This document shows positions 56,115 to 64,000 of a DNA stretch of 64,000 bases, in pieces. This DNA is from Denitrovibrio sp. (lineage in GTDB: Bacteria; Chrysiogenota; Deferribacteres; Deferribacterales; Geovibrionaceae). A program made the translations under genes and the position numbers. Position 1 is the first letter of the stretch. The number at the start of each line of letters is the position of its first letter. The stretch is from assembly GCA_002869145.1 (NCBI GenBank), contig PKTM01000028.1, positions 1 through 64,000 of the forward strand, read 5' to 3'. The notes beneath the pieces are model-generated. The model ran no database searches, had not been told where the DNA came from, and saw only the letters and a list, made by a program, of their open reading frames with translations.

Positions 56115-57200
56115 TCATACTGGGTTGTTGTTGAACTTGTATCCGTTCTCGCTTGCTTTGATAAGACCCAGATCTTCAAACTTTTTAATATCTCTCGCCA
56201 CAGTTGTTCTGCTGACATTTCCGTATAGTGACGTAAAAGGTTTTTTGAGCTGAAGATCCTCTTGTGTGAATGTGATGTTTTTTTCTTTCAAAAGAGAAAG
56301 CAGGTCAAACTGACGTTTAATAAGTATTTTTTCGCTTAACAAGTTTGACAGATACCCATCGGAGATAACAGCAGAGTACTTTGCAAAATTCTTATTTCTG
56401 ATATCCTCCACTGTAATCCTAAGTGCTTCGCTTATGAACTGTATGAAGGCTGTTATGTTTGATGTGGCATAAAATTCTGACACAGCTCTGTAATATTCCG
56501 TAATGTTAACATTATAAATAATGGGAAGCAGATACGGCAGGATTTTAAAGTCATGCTTTTTCAGATACCACGCCTCGATAATCCTTGCTGTGTGGCCGTT
56601 TGCATCGTAATAGGGCTGTATCTTTTTCAGGTGCAGATGAAGCAGAAACGCCTTAACAAGAGGGTTCTGTGCTATAAGATCCTTCTCCAGCCAGTCTATA
56701 AGGTGTTTTACAAGAAAATTTATGTCCAGAGGTGAGCCGGGCGGTACATATTCTACGGTAAGCCACTTTTCGTCAGCCTTAACACCCCCCTTTCGGTATG
56801 AGCCTTCTTTATCTTTCTGATGCGGAAGTGAGCTTGTAAGTTCTTGATGTATATCAGATATAAGTTCTGCGGACAGGTTGCTGTTTGTTTTTGAATCGAT
56901 AAGGCTGTAAGCCGAACATATGTTAATGACTTCTATAGCCATGGTGTCCTGAGAGAAGTTGCTTCTTTCATGAAGGATGATGTTTTTCACCTGGTCAATG
57001 GTTATTGTGCTTCCTTCAAGTCTTGCTTCATTAGTCACTGCTTTTTCTATGCAGTTGGTTTTCAGTTCGCTTACTGTTTCAGGGAAAAGCGGCATTCTGC
57101 AGAAAACGTTTATAGCCTCGTTTATTACTGAGAGGTCAGATGATATTTCATCAGTAAAGAGATATTTTCCAGAGTGAAAGGTATTAACTTCTTTTTGCAT
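56115..57200 (-). CDS. Second Fic-like protein with degenerate core motif, C-terminal wHTH
   Basis: 361 residues, the same size and layout as the protein at 45493-46581. The core near residue 195 reads QPYYDANGHTAR, with Gln for the catalytic His, Ala for a conserved Gly and His for the first Arg of HPFx[D/E]GNGRxxR. The N-terminal region has NEARLEGSTIT, similar to the inhibitory or target-binding helix of class II Fic proteins. C-terminal winged helix (SRTTVARDIKKFEDLGLI). Distant paralogue of the first; probably a regulator or sensor rather than an AMP transferase. Confidence 0.78.
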   Translation of the reverse strand: MQKEVNTFHSGKYLFTDEISSDLSVINEAINVFCRMPLFPETVSELKTNCIEKAVTNEARLEGSTITIDQVKNIILHERSNFSQDTMAIEVINICSAYSLIDSKTNSNLSAELISDIHQELTSSLPHQKDKEGSYRKGGVKADEKWLTVEYVPPGSPLDINFLVKHLIDWLEKDLIAQNPLVKAFLLHLHLKKIQPYYDANGHTARIIEAWYLKKHDFKILPYLLPIIYNVNITEYYRAVSEFYATSNITAFIQFISEALRITVEDIRNKNFAKYSAVISDGYLSNLLSEKILIKRQFDLLSLLKEKNITFTQEDLQLKKPFTSLYGNVSRTTVARDIKKFEDLGLIKASENGYKFNNNPV

Positions 57201-57307
57201 TAACTCACAACCTAATAGTAGTATTACGAAAAAAACAATAATAGCCTGATACTTTTTTTGTGTTTTAATATTGAAATTTTATTATGTATGGTGTCAAGAT
57301 GCAAGAC

Positions 57308-58081
57308 TTATTCCATCTTTTTTGCTTCCTGCCAGAGTTCTTCCATCTCAGAAAGCGTTGCATCCTCTGACGGCAGACCTCGCTCTGAAAGTCTTTGTTC
57401 GATATAGGTAAATCTTTTATGGAATCTTTTGTTTGCCTTCCTGAGAGCTTCGTCTGGATTTACCTTTAAAAATCTTGATAGATTTATGAGAGCAAAGAAT
57501 ACATCACCAAGTTCGTGCTCAATCTCGTGTGTGTCGTTTGTCTCAACAGCATTTTTAAACTCGTCTATCTCTTCGTTAACCTTGTCCATGCATTCGCTCA
57601 TGTCCGGCCAGTCGAAACCAACCTTTCGGACTCTTTCCTGCATTTTCAGAGACATCTGTATAGCTGGAAAACTGACGGGTATATCATCTAAAATAGATTT
57701 TGTCCTCTTAGCCTTCTTCTCTTCGTCCTTTATCTTTTCCCAGTTTACTATGACCTCTTCGGTGTCTATGCTTTCCATATTTCCGAAAACGTGAGGGTGT
57801 CTGCGCACTAGTTTTTCATTTATTTCGTCAAGCACACTTTCCAGATCAAATTTACCCTCTTGCTCTGCCATAACAGCATGAAAAACAACATGAAATATGA
57901 TATCACCCAACTCTTCACGGATATTGGGTACATCTTCGTTGTCCAGCGCATCAACAAGTTCAAAAGCTTCTTCTAGAAAGTGATTTTTGATAGAGTAAAG
58001 GTTCTGCTCCATGTCCCATGGGCATCCTTCTGGTCCTCTGAGAGTTCTGACTATTTCAATTAATCTTAAAAATTTTTTCAT
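57308..58081 (-). CDS. mazG: Nucleoside triphosphate pyrophosphohydrolase MazG
   Basis: 257 residues. Two MazG domains: the first has GPEGCPWDMEQ, EEAFELVDAL and EELGDIIFHVVFHA; the second has EEIDEFKNAV and HELGDVFFALINLSR. The EExxE and ExxD metal-binding motifs are present in both. It hydrolyses (d)NTPs to monophosphates and pyrophosphate, for nucleotide-pool cleaning or stress signalling. Single gene. Confidence 0.93.
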   Translation of the reverse strand: MKKFLRLIEIVRTLRGPEGCPWDMEQNLYSIKNHFLEEAFELVDALDNEDVPNIREELGDIIFHVVFHAVMAEQEGKFDLESVLDEINEKLVRRHPHVFGNMESIDTEEVIVNWEKIKDEEKKAKRTKSILDDIPVSFPAIQMSLKMQERVRKVGFDWPDMSECMDKVNEEIDEFKNAVETNDTHEIEHELGDVFFALINLSRFLKVNPDEALRKANKRFHKRFTYIEQRLSERGLPSEDATLSEMEELWQEAKKME

Positions 58082-58201
58082 AATAATAATGGTTATTCTT
58101 AATACATTGACACAGTAATATAGTATTTATATTATTAAGTGGTAATCTAGAACCATAATGTAGTAAAGTAAAGTTAAATGTTCATTTCGCAGGGGTGTAT
58201 A

Positions 58202-60499
58202 ATGAAGTCTCGTTTTAAACTCAGTATCAAACAGGTAGTCTCTATAGCCGTTTACATAGGTATTTTGGTGATGACAGGAATTCTGTCTACCTACGACTAT
58301 GTATCATTCAAAAATACTCTTTTTGAAGAAACCAGAAGCAGCATGCAGGATGTCAGCAATTCCCTAAGTGAAGTTTTAGATAGCAAACTAAAAGACCTCT
58401 CGCTTTCTGTGCATACAGTCGCCAATGATCAGGACACTGCGAGAATGTTTGCCGAAAAAGACAGAGCTGGTATTATTAATAAATATTTAGGTTTTTACAA
58501 AGATATAAAAGACAAACATGGAATTGCACAGTTTCAGTTCCATCTGCCTCCTGCCACCAGTTTTCTTAGACTTCATAAACCAGAGAAGTTTGATGACGAT
58601 CTCTCTGCTTTTCGTCAGACTGTTATCGATGCTAATAAATCAAAAAAGCCCATTGTAGGGCTGGAAGTCGGAAGGGGCGGTCCAGGGCTTAGAGCTGTTT
58701 TTCCTGTCAGTTATGATGGTGAACACATTGGCTCTGTAGAGTACGGCGGCTCAATGAATACAATCCTAGAAGATGTAGCTAAAACTTTTAAGCTTGATTA
58801 TGTCATTGGTATCAAACAGGAAGTTTTTAAAAAAGCCAGACGGTTTGACACTAAAGAATCAGACATAGTTAAAGATGGGATAGTTTATTATAAGTATTCC
58901 CACGAAGATTCCAGAGAGCTTGTGGACAAGTATGAGCCTGGGAAAACTATTGAAATGCATGAGCACAATATGATTACAGATAAGACTGTACTGAAAGATT
59001 TTAAAGGTAACGAAATAGGTGAGGTTCTTTATTTTAAAGATATGTCGCCCAGGCTTTCACTAGCACTGAAATTTGCTTTTAAAAAGCTGGTTTTCGGGTT
59101 TGTGATGGCAACACTTCTTGCTGTATTTCTCTATTACTTCCTTGGCTTCTATCTTAGACTTGCGAGCAGAATGTCAGAAATTACTGATGCTGTTACAGAG
59201 GGGCATGGTGATCTTTCAAAAAGACTGCCTGTAGACCACGAAGGTAACGAGCTTGAAACCGTTTCTTATAAAATGAACAATTTTCTTGATACTATGGATA
59301 AAAACCTAGCCAGAACCACTTATTCTCTGGGAAACATTCTTTCTGCTATATCGCCAATTTATTTTGCGCTTGTAGATGTGAGGAAGTCATCTGATGAAAA
59401 CGTTGATCTTGCTGCTACAGTTGCGGCTGCCGGGGAAGAGATGAGCACTACAGTAGAGGAGATATCACGAAATACGGCAGATGTAGCCAGCAAAGGTGAG
59501 CATACTCTGGAACTAGCAACACAAGGTTCCGAAATGGTTCGTGATGCAACTTTGAAAGCTGAAAACGTAAAAGGGATAGTTCATAATCTTGCAGGCGATA
59601 TCAGCTCTCTTACAGAAAATGCTAAAAACATCGGAACGGTAGTTGAGGTTATCAACGATATCTCTGAACAGACAAACCTCCTCGCCCTTAACGCCGCCAT
59701 TGAGGCTGCCAGAGCAGGAGAGGCCGGAAGAGGTTTTGCTGTGGTTGCTGATGAAGTTCGAAAACTTGCCGAGAAAACTTTGGATTCTACCAATGAAATC
59801 GAAAAAATGGTAAAAGTTATACAGGAGAACGTAGCCAGAGCGAATAAGAACGCAACTGAGGTTTCTGAAAATATTGAAACTCAGGTGAAATCAACAGAAG
59901 ATGCAAATGCTAGATTTCAAGAGATACTTTTGGCAGTTCAGGAACTCAACGGACTTCTGCTGAACACATCTACAGCGGCTGAACAGCAGGCTGGTGCCAC
60001 AAATGAAGTCGCAAGCAATATTGAACTGGTGGCTCAGGCTTCCGGCAGCTCAAGAGATAAGATTATGGAGCTCATGGGGCAGATAGATGGACTTATGGAT
60101 AATCTGGGCAGCCTTGAGCGGGATCTCATACAGTATAAGCTTTCCTGTGACGGAATCATCTTTGTTAAGGCGAAGATGGCTCACGTTAAGTATCTGAAAA
60201 ATATATATTCCTCATACATGACAGGAACTAAGCCACAGGGACTTAAAAGTGATCATGAATGTGATTTCGGTAAGCTTTATTTCTCAAAAGAAATGCAGGA
60301 GAAATATGGCAACGATCATGATTTTAAGTCGATCTCAGGACCTCATAAAGAAGTACATGCCATTTCACACCACATCTCAGATATGATAGCCGCTGGTAAT
60401 ATGACTGGGGCATATGAAGATGTTGTTAAGATGAAAGACAAAGTGGATGTTCTGATAGGCATTCTGGAAAAAATGTTTGATAAAGCAAAATGTGTTTAA
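58202..60499 (+). CDS. Methyl-accepting chemotaxis protein with dCache-like sensor and CZB domain
   Basis: Start at 58202 follows CAGGGG. About 765 residues. Membrane segments near 15-35 and 295-320 flank a periplasmic dCache-like domain ([32 protein letters not shown]). HAMP near 325-370. Signalling hairpin tip [36 protein letters not shown]. The C-terminal 110 residues match a chemoreceptor zinc-binding (CZB) domain ([27 protein letters not shown]). It signals through CheW-CheA. Ends in a strong terminator. Confidence 0.93.
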   Translation: MKSRFKLSIKQVVSIAVYIGILVMTGILSTYDYVSFKNTLFEETRSSMQDVSNSLSEVLDSKLKDLSLSVHTVANDQDTARMFAEKDRAGIINKYLGFYKDIKDKHGIAQFQFHLPPATSFLRLHKPEKFDDDLSAFRQTVIDANKSKKPIVGLEVGRGGPGLRAVFPVSYDGEHIGSVEYGGSMNTILEDVAKTFKLDYVIGIKQEVFKKARRFDTKESDIVKDGIVYYKYSHEDSRELVDKYEPGKTIEMHEHNMITDKTVLKDFKGNEIGEVLYFKDMSPRLSLALKFAFKKLVFGFVMATLLAVFLYYFLGFYLRLASRMSEITDAVTEGHGDLSKRLPVDHEGNELETVSYKMNNFLDTMDKNLARTTYSLGNILSAISPIYFALVDVRKSSDENVDLAATVAAAGEEMSTTVEEISRNTADVASKGEHTLELATQGSEMVRDATLKAENVKGIVHNLAGDISSLTENAKNIGTVVEVINDISEQTNLLALNAAIEAARAGEAGRGFAVVADEVRKLAEKTLDSTNEIEKMVKVIQENVARANKNATEVSENIETQVKSTEDANARFQEILLAVQELNGLLLNTSTAAEQQAGATNEVASNIELVAQASGSSRDKIMELMGQIDGLMDNLGSLERDLIQYKLSCDGIIFVKAKMAHVKYLKNIYSSYMTGTKPQGLKSDHECDFGKLYFSKEMQEKYGNDHDFKSISGPHKEVHAISHHISDMIAAGNMTGAYEDVVKMKDKVDVLIGILEKMFDKAKCV

Positions 60500-60510
60500 A
60501 ATAACTGTAA

Positions 60511-60540
60511 AGCCCCGTCAGATGACGGGGCTTTTTTTTT
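60511..60540 (+). terminator. Rho-independent terminator of the chemoreceptor gene
   Basis: The 10-bp stem AGCCCCGTCA/TGACGGGGCT is followed by nine T, 11 bp after the stop. The following 230 bp (60541-60770) hold no gene and lead into mraZ. Confidence 0.92.
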
Positions 60541-60770
60541 CGCATCAACATCGGCAAAGACATAAGTCAGACTCAAAAATGGACTTTAGAAAAATATTTA
60601 ATTTTTTTTTAAATATGGCAAAAAGACCATCACATCAATAAAGCACTTATACCAGTACTTAATTCCTTCAAACCCTTATTCAGTGTGCTCTCTGACCATA
60701 CCAATATCCCTTGACCTTGTGCATAATATTTGTTAACTTTGGCATGAATTGTACGATATTGTCATTAGAA

Positions 60771-60790
60771 GGTATAAATTGGTATAAATA
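60771..60790 (+). promoter_or_regulatory. Two 10-bp tandem repeats abutting the mraZ start
   Basis: GGTATAAATT GGTATAAATA, repeated with a period of one helical turn and ending at the mraZ ATG. It may contain the -10 box (TATAAAT) and/or be MraZ-binding repeats, since MraZ binds direct repeats spaced 10 bp. No Shine-Dalgarno is seen, so a near-leaderless transcript is possible. Confidence 0.45.
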
Positions 60791-61236
60791 TGGCAGGAAG
60801 TTTTAGAGGACACCACCAACACAAAATTAGCGATACCGGAAGAATCTCTGTTCCTTCGAAGTTCAGAGAGATACTGAAGGTTAAGTACGGCAGTGATGAG
60901 CTTACACTGCTTACAATGGAGGATCACCTCAGACTTTATCCAACTGCCGAATGGGACAGAGAGGAAACCAGACTAGAAGAGCAAATGAGCGATGATGATG
61001 AGTTTCAAGAGTTTCAGAGACTGCTGTACGCAGATATGGATGAGCTTTCCATTGATAAAAACGGCAGGGTGATGATCTCCTCAGAAATCAGAGAAAGGTG
61101 CGGTATTAAGGGCGAATGTACAGTGAATGGTCTTAGAAACCATTTTGAAATTTGGCCTGCAGCTGTTTGGGAGCAAAAAGCCTCAGACGACAGAAAGGCG
61201 GAACTTTATAAAAAGTTCGCCTCAAAGATCAGATAA
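60790..61236 (+). CDS. mraZ: Transcriptional regulator / division protein MraZ
   Basis: 148 residues with the two SpoVT-AbrB-like repeats of MraZ: FRGHHQHKISDTGRISVPSKFREIL and LSIDKNGRVMISSEIRERCGI. It binds its own promoter region and represses the mra operon in other bacteria. First gene of the division and cell-wall cluster. Tandem 10-bp repeats lie directly before the ATG. Confidence 0.93.
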   Translation: MAGSFRGHHQHKISDTGRISVPSKFREILKVKYGSDELTLLTMEDHLRLYPTAEWDREETRLEEQMSDDDEFQEFQRLLYADMDELSIDKNGRVMISSEIRERCGIKGECTVNGLRNHFEIWPAAVWEQKASDDRKAELYKKFASKIR

Positions 61237-61280
61237 GGATTGGCAGGCCACTAGTAAGCGCACGAAAAAGGAGAAATACT

Positions 61281-61505
61281 ATGTCGGTGTTTTCTTGGTT
61301 GGCCGGAAAGGTGAATTCAGGTCGTGACCTTTCGGTTTTCGATATGGAGAACCTGAACAAAGAAACCCTTGCACAAGAGTGCTACAGGTTTATGGAAAAA
61401 GGCAGCTTTGTGCGGTTAGAGTTTGACTTTACAGCAGGAGCAGGAGTCAAGAATGAAGCACATACCGGTAATGATAAGGGAGGTACTGAAGCATCTGCCA
61501 GTTGA
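61281..61505 (+). CDS. Small ORF between mraZ and rsmH, overlapping rsmH
   Basis: 74 residues. A very strong AAAGGAGA precedes the ATG, so translation is likely. The N-terminal 55 residues are plausible protein (VFSWLAGKVNSGRDLSVF, ENLNKETLAQECYRFMEKGSF, VRLEFDF), while the last 18 overlap rsmH in another frame. Not recognised. It may be a genuine small protein of the mra cluster or a leader peptide coupling translation to rsmH. Confidence 0.5.
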   Translation: MSVFSWLAGKVNSGRDLSVFDMENLNKETLAQECYRFMEKGSFVRLEFDFTAGAGVKNEAHTGNDKGGTEASAS

Positions 61506-62379
61506 TCCGGACGGCATAACTCTGGACATGACAGGTGGAGGGGGCGGACACTCAGCAGCCATTCTTGATAAGTTATCTGTGAAGGGTAGACTTATAATAC
61601 TCGACAGAGACCTTGATGCAGTGGCAAGGCTGAAGGAACGCTTTGCAGACAACTCAAATGTTACCGTTGTTCATTCTAACTTTTCAGATTTTGACGAGGT
61701 TTTAAACAGCCTCGGCATCCATTCCGTATCCTCCGTACTCGCAGATTTCGGCGTTTCTTTATATCACCTTAAAATTGCAGAAAGGGGCTTTTCGTTTCGT
61801 AACGAGGGACCGCTGGACATGAGAATGAATCAGGACGATGTGCTCTCCGCCGAAGAGGTTGTGAACACAAACTCCAGAGAGAGTCTCAGCAACATTATAA
61901 AAAGATACGGCGAAGAGAACTTCGCATGGAATATAGCAGGCGCAATTGTCAACGCCAGACAGACGGAGAGGATAACAACAACACTCCGGCTTGCAGAGAT
62001 AGTTGAAAAAGCAGTGCCTAGAGAAGCTCAGAAAAGCGGAGTGCATCCAGCGACTAAGACATTTCAGGCTCTGCGCATCTTTGTGAACGGAGAACTGGAC
62101 AGCATCGAAAAGATGATTTTAAAGCTTGGAGATTATATGGAACCGGGTGGAAAGGCCTGTTTTATATCGTTTCACTCACTGGAAGACAGGATAGTGAAAG
62201 AACTATTCAGAGAGTTTGAAAAAGAGTGTGTCTGTCCGCCGGAGCTTCCGGTATGTAACTGTAAAAAGGTCAGAACATTCAAACAGATAACAAGGAAACC
62301 GCAGATTCCGAAAGAAGATGAAATAGAAAGAAACCCGCTTTCCCGCAGCGCAAAGATGCGTGTAGCGAAAAGAGTGTAA
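61453..62379 (+). CDS. rsmH: 16S rRNA m4C1402 methyltransferase RsmH (MraW)
   Basis: Start at 61453 (MKHIPVMIREVL) follows CAGGAG and is the usual RsmH start; an upstream in-frame start is less likely. 308 residues. SAM-binding GITLDMTGGGGGHS, then FGVSLYHL, GPLDMRMNQ and CFISFHSLEDRIVK. It methylates C1402 of 16S rRNA. Standard mra operon position between mraZ and ftsL. Confidence 0.96.
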   Translation: MKHIPVMIREVLKHLPVDPDGITLDMTGGGGGHSAAILDKLSVKGRLIILDRDLDAVARLKERFADNSNVTVVHSNFSDFDEVLNSLGIHSVSSVLADFGVSLYHLKIAERGFSFRNEGPLDMRMNQDDVLSAEEVVNTNSRESLSNIIKRYGEENFAWNIAGAIVNARQTERITTTLRLAEIVEKAVPREAQKSGVHPATKTFQALRIFVNGELDSIEKMILKLGDYMEPGGKACFISFHSLEDRIVKELFREFEKECVCPPELPVCNCKKVRTFKQITRKPQIPKEDEIERNPLSRSAKMRVAKRV

Positions 62380-62389
62380 GGAGAGAGAC

Positions 62390-62692
62390 ATGAGAACACA
62401 CGTACTTGATCACACAACAGCAGTTAATTCAGAAAGGCTGAAATTGCGCACTCTAATGTTTGCATCAATTGCACTTGTACTGCTCTTTTCAGTGGTTTAT
62501 GTGAGACATCTATGCATAAAGACAGGTTATGAAATAAGCAACCTGACAGATAATATGGAAAAAGTAGAGATAAGCTATCTTAGCCTTCTTGATAAAAAGT
62601 CAAAAGCCTATGATACAGAGAACCTTTATAAAAAAGCCCGTGAAATAGGGCTTGTAATGCCGGACGTTAAAAGGACGTTTTATGTCAAATGA
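62390..62692 (+). CDS. ftsL: Cell division protein FtsL-like
   Basis: 100 residues. A short cytoplasmic N-terminus, one membrane segment (about 22-40, LMFASIALVLLFSVVYVRHL) and a periplasmic coiled coil (LTDNMEKVEISYLSLLDKKS). Size, topology and position between rsmH and ftsI identify it as FtsL. Strong AAGGAGAG ribosome site; it overlaps ftsI by 11 bp. Confidence 0.85.
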   Translation: MRTHVLDHTTAVNSERLKLRTLMFASIALVLLFSVVYVRHLCIKTGYEISNLTDNMEKVEISYLSLLDKKSKAYDTENLYKKAREIGLVMPDVKRTFYVK

Positions 62693-64000
62693 CAGAAACC
62701 GCATAAATTTTTTCAGTTTTCTGGCTTTCCTTGTTTTGGGCGCTCTGGTTTTCAGGGTCGCCTATCTTCAGTTATTGCAGGGTGAGTTTTACACTGATTA
62801 TGCGGGCAGACAGGCAAAAGGAGTTATGGAGAGCACCAGAGGCAGAGGATACATCCTCGACGCTAAAGGTGAGCCATTAGCGCTGAATAAGAAGTCTGCA
62901 TCCATTTACGTTTTTGCAGGGGAGATAAACGACAGAAAAATGTTTATCAAAAAACTGAAAGATTCCGGTGTTAAACTTTCAAAAACTACAATAACCAGAC
63001 TTCTGAAAAATAACGGTTTTGTCTGGCTTGAAAGAAATGTAGATATTGAAAAAGCTGAGCAGTTAGTTAAGAAAGTGCCTAATGTAGAATATCTTCTGGA
63101 GGAGCAGAGGCTTTATCCTGAGCGTAAGCTCGCCGCTTCTGTAATAGGTTTCACAGGAACCGATAACAAAGGGCTTGGCGGCCTTGAAAACAGATATGAC
63201 AAGATACTTCAGGGGCACAAGCTTCAGCTTCTCAGTTTGAAAGACAGCAAAGGAAAAAGAATAATCTTTGAAGACACCAGAAAAGAGAAAGAGATAGATA
63301 CTTATCTTTATCTGACTATTGATAAGTACTTACAGGGGCTGAGTGAAGAGATACTCCGGCAGGACACTGAGAGGTTCATGGCACAGAGGGGAATCGCAGT
63401 TGCTATGGATGCCTACACAGGGGAAATCCTGTTAGCAGCGTCCTCCGGAGGCTTCGATCCGAATGAATATGGAAAATATCCATCATCTGAGTGGAAGAAT
63501 TATCCGGCAGGGTTCCTTTACGAACCGGGTTCAATATTTAAGCCGGTGCTTTTCTCGCTTTTGCTGGATAAAAAAGACCTGAACATAAGAGAGATGGTCA
63601 ATTGTGAAAACGGAAAGTATACGCTTTATGGTCATGAAATAAACGACGTCCACCCTTTCAGCATACTTACTGCGCGTCAGGTACTCATAAAATCCAGTAA
63701 CATAGGAACGATGAAGCTCTCCGACAAGGCGAGCAAATCTGAATTTTATGAATTTCTGTCGAACGCAGGATTCGGTCAGAAGACCGGACTCTCAGGGCTG
63801 GGCGAAGAAGAGGGGATTCTCAGAGACGTTAATGACTGGTCAGGGCTCAGTAAGCCCTCCCTCTCCATAGGTCAGGAGATAATGGTCACGCCCATACAGA
63901 TAGCAAGGTTCTACTCCGCCATAGCAAACGGCGGAAGACTTATAAATCCCAAAATAGTGAGCAAAGTCGAAAACGGCGGAAATATATATCGTCCGAAATA
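62682..64000 (+). CDS. ftsI: Penicillin-binding protein FtsI (PBP3), partial
   Basis: The frame is open from ATG 62682 to the window edge (439 residues visible). A membrane anchor at about 8-28 (FFSFLAFLVLGALVFRV), the dimerisation domain with RGRGYILDAKGEPLA, then the transpeptidase domain with the SxxK active site (EPGSIFKP) and SSN motif (IKSSNIGTMK). The KTG motif lies beyond the window. Septal peptidoglycan transpeptidase; truncated only by the window. Confidence 0.95.
   Translation, partial: MSNDRNRINFFSFLAFLVLGALVFRVAYLQLLQGEFYTDYAGRQAKGVMESTRGRGYILDAKGEPLALNKKSASIYVFAGEINDRKMFIKKLKDSGVKLSKTTITRLLKNNGFVWLERNVDIEKAEQLVKKVPNVEYLLEEQRLYPERKLAASVIGFTGTDNKGLGGLENRYDKILQGHKLQLLSLKDSKGKRIIFEDTRKEKEIDTYLYLTIDKYLQGLSEEILRQDTERFMAQRGIAVAMDAYTGEILLAASSGGFDPNEYGKYPSSEWKNYPAGFLYEPGSIFKPVLFSLLLDKKDLNIREMVNCENGKYTLYGHEINDVHPFSILTARQVLIKSSNIGTMKLSDKASKSEFYEFLSNAGFGQKTGLSGLGEEEGILRDVNDWSGLSKPSLSIGQEIMVTPIQIARFYSAIANGGRLINPKIVSKVENGGNIYRPK

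Overview
The window is a gene-dense stretch of an AT-rich bacterial chromosome, apparently from a Gram-negative, flagellated, chemotactic heterotroph. It carries lipoboxes, FlhG-like and CheW/CheZ proteins, a methyl-accepting chemotaxis protein, FapA, an FNT-type nitrite/formate channel, a glnK-amt operon and the start of a mra/fts cell-wall cluster. Gene content and protein style suggest the Deferribacterota (Denitrovibrio/Geovibrio type). That is inference from recognition; no database search was run.

Layout: 1-4.5 kb has an interrupted Ig-repeat lipoprotein and an orphan MASE3-type histidine kinase. 4.6-15.5 kb has an FNT channel, MscS, a thioredoxin-like protein with an ArsP-type permease, a CsgG-like lipoprotein, threonine deaminase coupled to a nucleoside-recognition protein, an M1 peptidase-ChaN-PDZ fusion and a YgiQ radical SAM protein. 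15.5-21.4 kb has a broken acyl-CoA synthetase, a decayed cheZ frame running on from cheW, an FlhG-like ATPase and a DUF2062 protein. 21.8-24.4 kb has a double-HTH regulator and glnK-amt. 24.6-36.9 kb (minus) is a compact phage head-tail module. 37-46.6 kb has a TPR lipoprotein, a broken subtilisin-like protease with two HTH proteins, ftsY, an SPL-type radical SAM protein, a ROK kinase and a Fic-like protein. 46.7-49.7 kb (plus) holds the missing packaging half of the phage module: small terminase, large terminase and a Mu gp29-like portal. 49.9-60.5 kb has rhodanese, SMC, PAS-FapA, a second Fic-like protein, MazG and a chemoreceptor. 60.8 kb to the end has mraZ, a small ORF, rsmH, ftsL and ftsI (cut by the window edge).

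Most notable points. (1) Phage morphogenesis genes form two separated modules with host genes between them. No integrase, transposase, replication, lysis or tape-measure gene is visible. This fits a split, domesticated phage or gene-transfer-agent-like element as well as a decaying prophage. (2) Six genes contain in-frame stops (seven stops in total: TAA, TAG and TGA) beyond which the same frame continues with recognisable domain sequence. In the protease the stop replaces the Gly of the catalytic GTSxAAP motif. In cheW-cheZ there is also an A11 homopolymer frameshift. (3) Two intergenic elements 20 kb apart share an architecture: a CTTGACA...GTCAAG motif, 112-113 nt, then a tandem pair of DnaA-box-like 9-mers. 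(4) Both Fic-like proteins have Gln in place of the catalytic His.
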